A DNA stretch of 5,846 bases, taken from the NCBI GenBank assembly GCA_964417785.1, contig CAYQJO010000265.1:1-5846 (forward strand). Reading direction: 5' to 3'. The position numbers and the translations under genes were made by a program. This document shows positions 1 to 5,090 of the stretch, one piece after another (the stretch's first letter is position 1; every line of letters begins with the position of its first letter). The notes under the pieces were generated by a model. That model did no database searches. It was not told the origin of the DNA and was given only the letters and a program-made list of their open reading frames with translations. This stretch comes from DAOTUL01 sp034437435. Its GTDB lineage: Bacteria; Chloroflexota; Anaerolineae; Aggregatilineales; Phototrophicaceae.

Positions 1-14
1 TGCAAATTATGAAT

Positions 15-43
15 TTGACAGCTTGAGTACCACCTGCTAAGCT
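15..43 (+). promoter_or_regulatory. Sigma-A type promoter of the riboswitch/SBP transcript
   Basis: A perfect TTGACA -35 box (15-20) is followed after exactly 17 nt by TAAGCT (38-43). The -10 hexamer matches TATAAT at only 3 of 6 positions, but it is preceded by TGC (35-37), giving an extended -10. Transcription would start near base 50, a few bases before the first paired element of the riboswitch, which supports the call. The leader would be about 310 nt. Confidence 0.6.
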
Positions 44-56
44 CTGTCTATCTTCT

Positions 57-206
57 AGGGCAGAGGTGTGCTGGAACCTGGATGTTCGGCACGCAACAGG
101 GGAAGACCGGTGGCCGTCCTTTTGGGCGGGAGTCCGGCGCTGTCGCGCAACGGTAACGGTAATTTGCTGTGCAAATTGTCGAAGCCCGAATACCTGCCTC
201 TGGCTT
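57..206 (+). promoter_or_regulatory. Cobalamin riboswitch (RF00174 type)
   Basis: The hallmark segments occur in the right order. The core GGGGAAGACCGGTG lies at 99-112, then GAGTCCGG (130-137), then CTGTCGCGCAACGGTAA (140-156), and a B12 box AAGCCCGAATACCTGCCT (182-199) that fits the consensus at about 16 of 18 positions and closely resembles the E. coli btuB box. Helices are visible: closing CAGAGG (61-66) with CCTCTG (197-202); TGTGCTG (67-73) with CGGCACG (87-93), including G-U pairs; CCGTCC (114-119) with GGGCGG (124-129) around a TTTT loop; and a perfect hairpin AATTTGC-TGT-GCAAATT (161-177) between the core and the B12 box. It is expected to bind a cobalamin and turn down the downstream gene when the vitamin is plentiful. 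Placement before an SBP of the cobalamin-uptake class supports this. Exact ends and ligand subclass are uncertain. Confidence 0.93.
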
Positions 207-215
207 AGCTCGTAC

Positions 216-232
216 TGTGATCGTCGATCACA
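216..232 (+). repeat. Perfect inverted repeat between riboswitch and terminator
   Basis: TGTGATCG and CGATCACA are perfect complements separated by one base. In RNA this would fold as a 6-bp stem TGTGAT/ATCACA with a CGTCG loop. Its position just 3' of the B12 box is where cobalamin riboswitches often carry the regulatory hairpin whose loop kisses the aptamer (P13/L13). I could not identify a clear complementary loop in the aptamer, so that role is inferred. A protein-binding dyad is the alternative. Confidence 0.5.
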
Positions 233-273
233 CCTTCGCGTTTAAAGGGAGACGAGCGTGGTCATCCAACCCC

Positions 274-297
274 GCCGCTCAGCGGCTTTTTTTATTT
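274..297 (+). terminator. Intrinsic terminator of the riboswitch expression platform
   Basis: A GC-only 5-bp stem GCCGC (274-278) / GCGGC (282-286) with a TCA loop is followed directly by seven T and then ATTT. It lies about 75 nt after the B12 box and before the start codon, as expected for transcriptional control. A possible antiterminator is GAGCG (254-258) pairing with CGCTC (276-280), which would consume the 5' arm. The stem is short, so efficiency may be modest. Confidence 0.65.
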
Positions 298-315
298 CTC
301 CTTGCTGCGAGCTAT

Positions 316-343
316 CAGCGCGTTTGCGCTGTGCTTTTTGTTT
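316..343 (+). terminator. Second terminator-like hairpin in the leader
   Basis: CAGCGC (316-321) pairs perfectly with GCGCTG (326-331) around a GTTT loop. TGC, then TTTTTGTTT (335-343), follows. The 3-nt offset between stem and T-run makes it weaker than a textbook terminator. It ends just upstream of the ribosome-binding site and may be a backup terminator or a structure that affects access to that site. Confidence 0.4.
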
Positions 344-362
344 ACCTATATGGAGTAATACC

Positions 363-1526
363 ATGAAACACACTCACGTTTTTCTGCTGGTTCTGGCCGT
401 CTTGCTGGCGGTGACGCCAACCTTCGCCCAGGACGTTGATCCGTGTGTCACAGACTACGATCCGGATGTCGATTACTTCGCGGATAAGATTGAAATCACC
501 GATGCGGAGAACTTCAGTGTCGAATATTTCAATAATTACAAGGTGGTCACTGTTCAGGGCAGCATGGCGATCTACGACTATGTGCTGGTCCAGTGCGGCA
601 CTCCGGCTCCTGAAGCCGATGATTTCCCGGAGGGAACACAATTTGTCGATGTTCCGGCGGGCGATATTATCAGTCTTTCGACCACATTCCTGCCGGGTAT
701 TGCCGGACTTGGGCTGGCGGATTATGTTGTCGGTCTCGACAGCGTGCTGTACACAAATACGCCGGAGATTGTGGAGCGCATTGAAGCCGGCGAAATCATT
801 GCGGCAGCACCGGCCTTTGAACTGAACCTGGAACTGGTATTGGAAGCTGAGCCGAGTCTGGTGATGAGCGATGACTTTGACCCGGATCGCTTCAACCAGT
901 TGACCGAAGCGGGTGTTGTGACGGCCATCAACACCGATTATCTGGAAGGGACGCCGTTGGGCCGGGCTGAATGGCTGAAGTTCACGTCGCTGTTTTACAA
1001 TGCTGAAGCTGAGGCCGAAGCGCTCTATGACGAGATCGTCACGGCTTATGAGGAGGTTGCTGGTCTGGCTTCTGAGGTACCGGACGATGAGCGCCCGTCG
1101 GTGCTGTGGAATGCGCCGTTCAACGGTGACTGGGGCATTCCGGGTGGTGAGACCTACGCGGGCCGTCTGCTGGACGCTGCCGGAGCCGACATTGTATTGA
1201 GCGAACCGGACGACGCCGGTGTGCAGATTTACTCGCTGGAGGCGGTCTACGAGGCCGGTCTGGACGCCGACATCTGGATCGCCAATCTGTTCGCCGTTGA
1301 CAGTTTGGACGCGCTTGTGGCGTTGGATGAACGCTACGCTGATTTCGCTGCCGTCCAGAACGGCAACATCTGGAACAACGATCTGTTTGTGAACGAGAAC
1401 GGCGGCAACAACTACTATGAACTGGGTGTCACCAATCCGCACCTGGTTCTGCAAGACCTGGTAGCGGTTTTCCATCCCGATTTGCTGCCGGACCACGAAT
1501 TTCTCTTCCTGCGCCCACTGGAATAG
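363..1526 (+). CDS. ABC transporter substrate-binding protein, cobalamin/iron-siderophore class (BtuF/FhuD-like)
   Basis: A 387-aa secreted binding protein, probably capturing cobalamin or a related chelate for an ABC importer. The ATG at 363 is chosen because GGAG (352-355) sits 7 nt upstream and translation begins with a clear signal peptide (MKHTHVFLLVLAVLLAVTPTFA, likely cut after Ala22). A GTG at 258 in the same frame would translate through the riboswitch terminator and is rejected. The signal peptide has no lipobox Cys. Residues 28-90 form an N-terminal extension with the only two cysteines (C28, C78), which could form a disulfide. From about residue 94 (FVDVPAGDIISLSTTFLPG, then GLADYVVGLDS and LVLEAEPSLVMS) the pattern matches the Peripla_BP_2 fold, with a long helix around the EAEALYDEIVTAYEEV segment. 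Class is firm; the cobalamin ligand is inferred from the upstream riboswitch. No permease or ATPase gene lies next to it. Confidence 0.87.
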   Translation: MKHTHVFLLVLAVLLAVTPTFAQDVDPCVTDYDPDVDYFADKIEITDAENFSVEYFNNYKVVTVQGSMAIYDYVLVQCGTPAPEADDFPEGTQFVDVPAGDIISLSTTFLPGIAGLGLADYVVGLDSVLYTNTPEIVERIEAGEIIAAAPAFELNLELVLEAEPSLVMSDDFDPDRFNQLTEAGVVTAINTDYLEGTPLGRAEWLKFTSLFYNAEAEAEALYDEIVTAYEEVAGLASEVPDDERPSVLWNAPFNGDWGIPGGETYAGRLLDAAGADIVLSEPDDAGVQIYSLEAVYEAGLDADIWIANLFAVDSLDALVALDERYADFAAVQNGNIWNNDLFVNENGGNNYYELGVTNPHLVLQDLVAVFHPDLLPDHEFLFLRPLE

Positions 1527-1539
1527 ATATGACTCATGT

Positions 1540-1567
1540 GGTGAGCCATCAGGATAGGTGGCTCACC
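1540..1567 (+). terminator. Strong 3' hairpin after the binding-protein gene
   Basis: A perfect 9-bp inverted repeat, GGTGAGCCA (1540-1548) and TGGCTCACC (1559-1567), flanks a 10-nt loop and starts 13 nt after the SBP stop codon. No T-run follows on either strand, so it is not a canonical intrinsic terminator. It may mark the transcript end by protecting the 3' end, or act with another termination mechanism. Confidence 0.5.
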
Positions 1568-1584
1568 CTGTCATTAATCGTGAT

Positions 1585-1613
1585 TTGTCAAGAAATTGGT
1601 CTGGCGTTACGAT
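1585..1613 (+). promoter_or_regulatory. Promoter of the PL22-like/glycosyltransferase pair
   Basis: TTGTCA (1585-1590), a 17-nt spacer, and TACGAT (1608-1613) match sigma-A consensus at 5 and 4 of 6 positions. Predicted transcription start is near 1620, leaving a leader of about 29 nt to the ATG at 1649. It lies after the SBP 3' hairpin, which supports an independent transcript. Confidence 0.6.
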
Positions 1614-1648
1614 TGTGGAATGATTTCCATAGATGAAAGTGTAGCAAA

Positions 1649-2764
1649 ATGAATATTTTGAACTCTGATTTGTTCACACCCTGGACCGATCCTGAGTCCG
1701 GCGTTACCAGCTACATCCTTACGCACAAAGTCGCTCCAGTGCAGGAGGCGTTTTACTTCGTCAATGACAGCATGGACACCGCTGGACGGTACTGGTGGTT
1801 TTACTGTGCGTATCCGCCGTCGGGGACGGCGGCGCAGGGGCGTACATTAGGCGTTCTGGATACACAAAATGGCGATGTCCGTCATTTCCCCGAAACGCAA
1901 TTCAACCACGCTTCACCGTTTGTCGATCCAGACGATGGTTGGGTCTACTGGGGTATGGGCGATTCCCTGTACAGGCGCGGGCCGCAGCCCGGTGATACAT
2001 ATCAACTGGTAGGCCGGCTACCGGAGGAGTTGATCGGCAATCGCCAGATAGAGCGATTTGCCACGCACCTGACTCGTTCGTGCGATGGCAAGGAATTCTT
2101 TGTCGATACCAATTTCGGCTTGCAGGCGGTTTTCGGCTCCATGTCGATTGAGACGGGCGATTACGACGTCTGGTATCGTTTCGACCGCAACTATAACCAC
2201 GCGCAGTTTAGCCCGACCGACCCTGATCTGGTACTGTTTGCGCAAGAACACCATCCTGATCAGATCACTGGACTGCGATTCCCGATTGTGGACCGTATGT
2301 GGTTGATCCGACGTGGAGAAGAACCGCGTCCGGTGTTCGACACACCCACTGTCGTCACCCATGAGTGGTGGGATGCCGACGGTGAACACGTCTGGTGCAT
2401 CAAAGGCGGGCAGGCGACCTGGCGTGTCAATATCAAGACCCAGGAAATCGAGAACCTGGAATGGCCGCAGGGTGCCTGGCATTCGCACAATCACAGCAGT
2501 GGCAAATATGTTGTGGGGGATACCAACACCCACTTCTATCGGGGTTGTCCATCGACCGTGCGCTTTTTGAACCGGGAAACCGGACACGATGTGCGCGTGG
2601 TCGATAACCCGGAAATGCCCGGTATCACGGGATCGCGGTATCATATTGATCCGCATCCGCGATTCTGCGGCAGCGATCAGTATGTCTGCTTCACGACAAC
2701 CGTGCGCGGTGAGGTCGATTTTGCGGTCGTCCCCACTGCTGATTTGATCGACCGTACTACATAG
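1649..2764 (+). CDS. Oligogalacturonate lyase-like (PL22 family) beta-propeller protein
   Basis: A 371-aa protein with no signal peptide, so cytoplasmic. Blade-like units run throughout: FNHASPFVDPDDGWVYW (85-101), HAQFSPTDPDLVLFAQE (184-200), THEWWDADGEHVWCI (237-251), HSHNHSSGKYVVGD (278-291) and HIDPHPRF (332-339) followed by YVCFTT. These resemble oligogalacturonate lyase (PF14583), a seven-bladed propeller of about 385 aa that cleaves pectin oligomers by Mn-dependent beta-elimination. By spacing, H238 and H282 fit the catalytic His and one metal-binding His, and H336 another. The usual HPH motif, however, reads DPH here. The start ATG has only a weak GAAAG (1635-1639) ahead of it, but is well placed after the promoter. 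The GT4 gene follows after 32 nt. Family membership is likely; pectin-oligomer lyase activity is uncertain, and a related sugar-acid lyase or a non-catalytic propeller is possible. Confidence 0.62.
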   Translation: MNILNSDLFTPWTDPESGVTSYILTHKVAPVQEAFYFVNDSMDTAGRYWWFYCAYPPSGTAAQGRTLGVLDTQNGDVRHFPETQFNHASPFVDPDDGWVYWGMGDSLYRRGPQPGDTYQLVGRLPEELIGNRQIERFATHLTRSCDGKEFFVDTNFGLQAVFGSMSIETGDYDVWYRFDRNYNHAQFSPTDPDLVLFAQEHHPDQITGLRFPIVDRMWLIRRGEEPRPVFDTPTVVTHEWWDADGEHVWCIKGGQATWRVNIKTQEIENLEWPQGAWHSHNHSSGKYVVGDTNTHFYRGCPSTVRFLNRETGHDVRVVDNPEMPGITGSRYHIDPHPRFCGSDQYVCFTTTVRGEVDFAVVPTADLIDRTT

Positions 2765-2796
2765 CTAAACGATCCTATTCCGGATGGTTTTCGCTG

Positions 2797-3924
2797 ATGA
2801 AGATACTTGTACTGCCCGGATTCTACCCGTCGGCAACCCGACCGCGCACCGGGTCGTTCTTTCAGGATCAGGTTGAGGCGCTGCGCCGTGCCGGGTATGC
2901 AGTTGATGTGCTGGTGGCACCACGAATCCGCGAGACTCTGGATGCTGTGCGCCGGTTGCGGCGTTGGCCGGTCTTGACGGATGAGGGCGGACAGGTCTAT
3001 CGGATGCATCGGGGCTGGTTCCCGCGTGTGTTTCCGCGTATCTGCGGATGGCTGCATACACAGGCTATCCAGCAGGCATTCGAGCAGTACGGCGGCCAAC
3101 CGGATATTATCCACGCACACAACACCTTTTATGCCGGGGTGATGGCGGCTCGACTCCGTGAGGCTCATGGCATCCCCGTGCTATTGACCGAACATTCATC
3201 GAATTTCCTGGTTGGACGGGTGTTCTTACCGGGACAGCACGCGCTGGTCCGGCGGACGCTGGCACAGGTCGATCAGGTGACAACCGTCGGTCCGGCATTG
3301 GCGGAGGTGCTCCGAGCGTATGCTGTACGCTCCGATATTGACGTCATCGGCAATCTGGTGGATACAGATTACTTCACACCGGCAGAACCGCCGCCGGATA
3401 CGCCGTTTGTCTTCTGCGCGACGGTGCGCCCGGTACCGGTCAAGCGGATCGACGTGATGCTCAAGGCGTTTGCGCAGGCCTTTGGCGATGACAGGACTGT
3501 GCAGCTTGTAATCGCTGGCGATGTGGGGAAGCACCGCCAGCTTGCGACCGAACTGGGGATTAATGTCCGGTTTGTGGGCTGGCTGGACCGCGATGGTATC
3601 CGCGAGTTTTACCGTCGCAGCCATGCCATTGTGTCATCAAGCCAGCATGAGACATTTGGTCTGAGTCTGGTTGAGGCCATGTCGTGTGGCACACCGGCGG
3701 TGGCGACCCAATCTGGCGGTGCCGATAATCTGGTGACGCAGGAGACGGGACTGCTGGTACCGGTGGACGATGTGGCAGCGCTGGCCGAAGCGCTGGTGCG
3801 GATGCGTGAGACGCATGCCAGCTATGATCGGGACATACTTCATGATTACTGTGTCCAGCGTTTCTCCGAGGCCAGCTTCGTGCGGCTGTTAGAGCGGCAC
3901 TATGCAGACGTGACTGGACCTTGA
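2797..3924 (+). CDS. GT4-family glycosyltransferase
   Basis: A 375-aa GT-B fold, retaining glycosyltransferase of the GT4 family, which transfers a sugar from a nucleotide-sugar donor. The N-terminal Rossmann domain starts at LVLPGFYPSATRPRTGSFFQDQVEAL (4-29), a start typical of the family, with HAH (106-108) and TEHSS (131-135) as acceptor-side landmarks. The C-terminal domain (Glycos_transf_1) runs from about 203 to 367, with R211 and K216 in the phosphate-binding region, LVIAGD (237-242), VRFVGWLDRDGI (257-268) and the EX7E motif ETFGLSLVE (E285, E293), then SGGADNLV and GLLVPVDD. No signal peptide or membrane segment is seen, so it is cytosolic or peripheral. Length is normal and the gene intact. 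GGATGG (2782-2787) precedes the ATG by 9 nt. It is probably cotranscribed with the PL22-like gene. Donor, acceptor and pathway (surface polysaccharide or glycolipid) cannot be told. Confidence 0.9.
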   Translation: MKILVLPGFYPSATRPRTGSFFQDQVEALRRAGYAVDVLVAPRIRETLDAVRRLRRWPVLTDEGGQVYRMHRGWFPRVFPRICGWLHTQAIQQAFEQYGGQPDIIHAHNTFYAGVMAARLREAHGIPVLLTEHSSNFLVGRVFLPGQHALVRRTLAQVDQVTTVGPALAEVLRAYAVRSDIDVIGNLVDTDYFTPAEPPPDTPFVFCATVRPVPVKRIDVMLKAFAQAFGDDRTVQLVIAGDVGKHRQLATELGINVRFVGWLDRDGIREFYRRSHAIVSSSQHETFGLSLVEAMSCGTPAVATQSGGADNLVTQETGLLVPVDDVAALAEALVRMRETHASYDRDILHDYCVQRFSEASFVRLLERHYADVTGP

Positions 3925-3926
3925 TT

Positions 3927-3955
3927 CTGTCACCTGCTGTTCTTCGTGATATGAT
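3927..3955 (+). promoter_or_regulatory. Extended -10 promoter of the TPR protein gene
   Basis: CTGTCA (3927-3932), a 17-nt spacer and TATGAT (3950-3955), with TG at 3947-3948 giving an extended -10 (TGATATGAT). Predicted start near 3962 gives a leader of about 27 nt. The -10 is flanked by a 7-bp inverted repeat, CACCTGC (3931-3937) and GCAGGTG (3960-3966). Confidence 0.6.
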
Positions 3956-3988
3956 TGAGGCAGGTGGTCGGAAGCAGGAGTTTATGAC

Positions 3989-4720
3989 ATGGCAGCTAAT
4001 GTGGATGGTATGGTGCGTGAAGCGATTCGGGCCTACAAAAGCGGAAATCGCGAGGAAGCCCAGGCGCTCTTGATTAAGGCGACCGAACTGGATCAGATGC
4101 ACGAGGAAGCCTGGTTGTGGCTGGGGGCGGTTGTCGAGACGGTCGAGGATCAACGGGTCTGCCTGGAAAATGTGCTTTACATCAATCCGGATAACGAACG
4201 TGCTTTGAAGGGGATGCAGCAGCTTGAAAGCGACGACGACAACCCGATGGTGGTGCGCAATCTGGTGACGGAAGAAGAGTCCGTCAATCCGAGTGGGTCG
4301 TTTGAGGCAGCGTTCGAGGATGTTTTTGCCGGCACGGGGTTGGATGAGGCAGAGGAAGAACCCGCCTTTGTCGATGTGCCGCTGTCGGGCGGTCCATTCG
4401 GGGGTGCGTCGCTGGATTTCGACCTGGAAGAGGAACCAGCAGTACCCGAGTCAAAGACCATCGAACCGGAGGTCGAAGCGCCGGTTGAGGTCGAACGTCC
4501 ACGTTCACCGACTGAACCAGCGCCAGCGCGTCAGGCAGAACCGGAAGAGGAGGACCACGATCTGGGTGAATACTTCCGCGTGATTCCGGCAGCCGTCAAA
4601 CCGACTCGACTACCCGGCAGTGAAGTCAAACAATCATCCATGTCCATGCTGATAGCGATCATTCTGGGGCTGCTGAATGTAGCGGCGCTGGCCTTTCTTG
4701 TCCTCAATCTGATGGGCTAA
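3989..4720 (+). CDS. TPR protein with acidic linker and C-terminal membrane anchor
   Basis: A 243-aa protein of unknown specific role. Residues 5-79 form about two tetratricopeptide repeats: the first contains AIRAYKSGNREEAQALLIKA (12-31), and the second runs from EEAWLWLGAVVE into the ENVLYINPDNERA segment (60-72). This WLWLGAVVE...LENVL...NPDN pattern is one I associate with Chloroflexota TPR proteins. Residues 80-215 are rich in Glu, Asp and Pro and probably disordered. Residues 219-243 form one hydrophobic segment ending at the C-terminus (LIAIILGLLNVAALAFLVL), so the protein is probably tail-anchored with the TPR part in the cytoplasm. AGGAG (3976-3980) lies 8 nt before the ATG; an ATG at 3984 is out of frame. 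It has its own promoter and rpsT follows under a separate one. A protein-scaffold role is a guess from TPR architecture. Confidence 0.83.
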   Translation: MAANVDGMVREAIRAYKSGNREEAQALLIKATELDQMHEEAWLWLGAVVETVEDQRVCLENVLYINPDNERALKGMQQLESDDDNPMVVRNLVTEEESVNPSGSFEAAFEDVFAGTGLDEAEEEPAFVDVPLSGGPFGGASLDFDLEEEPAVPESKTIEPEVEAPVEVERPRSPTEPAPARQAEPEEEDHDLGEYFRVIPAAVKPTRLPGSEVKQSSMSMLIAIILGLLNVAALAFLVLNLMG

Positions 4721-4723
4721 CGC

Positions 4724-4752
4724 TGGACAAAGGCACGGGTGAATGCTATGAT
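4724..4752 (+). promoter_or_regulatory. Extended -10 promoter of rpsT
   Basis: TGGACA (4724-4729), a 17-nt spacer and TATGAT (4747-4752), preceded by TGC (4744-4746) to give an extended -10. The -35 begins 4 nt after the upstream stop codon. Predicted start is near 4759, giving a short leader of about 26 nt. This is the best-supported promoter in the window. Confidence 0.75.
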
Positions 4753-4784
4753 TTTCGTCTATTTGGATGAAGGGATGCATTTCT

Positions 4785-5054
4785 ATGGCAAATCATAAAT
4801 CTGCGCTCAAGCGCATGCGCCAGAGCGAAAAACAGCGCGTTCATAACCGTACCTATCGCAACCGGGCGCGGACACTGGTCAAGAAAGCCCGCACCGCTAT
4901 TGAGAATGGCAACGTGGAGGCGGCCCGCGAGGCGACACAGGAAGCCGTGCGTGACCTGGATATGGCTGTGAGTCGTGGTGTACTCCACGCAAGGAACGCA
5001 GCACGTCGCAAGAGCCGGTTGATGCAGCAGTTGGCCGCGCTGGAACAGAAGTAA
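4785..5054 (+). CDS. rpsT: 30S ribosomal protein S20
   Basis: An 89-aa basic, helical protein that binds 16S rRNA and helps assemble the small ribosomal subunit. The start MANHKSALKRMRQSEKQRVH and the body segments NRTYRNRARTLVKKARTAIE and VLHARNAARRKSRL are diagnostic of bacterial S20, and the length is normal. The ATG at 4785 is chosen because S20 proteins begin MA(N)-K-SA-KR; an in-frame ATG at 4767 would add six residues and overlap the AGGG ribosome-binding site (4771-4774, 10 nt before the chosen start). The gene is monocistronic, with its own promoter and a terminator 10 nt after the stop codon. It is convergent with the response-regulator gene. Confidence 0.97.
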   Translation: MANHKSALKRMRQSEKQRVHNRTYRNRARTLVKKARTAIENGNVEAAREATQEAVRDLDMAVSRGVLHARNAARRKSRLMQQLAALEQK

Positions 5055-5064
5055 CTTCACCCAA

Positions 5065-5090
5065 CCGACCCTACTGGTCGGCTTTTTTTT
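5065..5090 (+). terminator. Intrinsic terminator of rpsT
   Basis: CCGACC (5065-5070) pairs perfectly with GGTCGG (5076-5081) around a CTACT loop. After one C, eight T follow (5083-5090). It is a canonical terminator on the + strand only: read on the - strand, the hairpin is followed by TTGGGTG with no U-run. The loop and 3' part overlap the last codons and TAG stop of the convergent regulator gene. Confidence 0.9.

Noticed and set aside
350..358. ATG-GAG-TAA minimal open frame overlapping the SBP ribosome-binding site
   Set aside because: The Shine-Dalgarno GGAG is itself part of this frame and nothing upstream would recruit a ribosome, so it is probably chance.
258..362. GTG-initiated N-terminal extension of the binding protein
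   Set aside because: It would be translated across the terminator hairpins and would bury the signal peptide 35 residues inside. The ATG at 363 has a good ribosome-binding site and starts the signal peptide.
169..366. Small 65-codon + strand frame within the leader
   Set aside because: It overlaps the B12 box and both terminator hairpins, and has no ribosome-binding site or recognisable protein features.
342..1496. 384-codon open frame on the - strand opposite the binding-protein gene
   Set aside because: Its translation has no recognisable domain, and it mirrors a gene with a clear signal peptide, ribosome-binding site and family match. It is a shadow frame caused by codon bias on the + strand.
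2018..2656. 212-codon - strand frame inside the PL22-like gene
   Set aside because: No domain or start signal, and it is fully covered by a gene with propeller motifs on the other strand.
2677..3168. 163-codon - strand frame spanning the PL22/GT4 junction
   Set aside because: It crosses two well-supported genes, has no ribosome-binding site evidence and its translation resembles no family.
3560..4153. 197-codon - strand frame over the GT4 end and TPR start
   Set aside because: It runs through a promoter and two supported genes; the translation is low-complexity Pro/His/Arg text typical of antisense frames.
4767..4784. Upstream in-frame ATG for rpsT
   Set aside because: It would add MKGCIS, which S20 proteins do not have, and would place the start on top of the ribosome-binding site.
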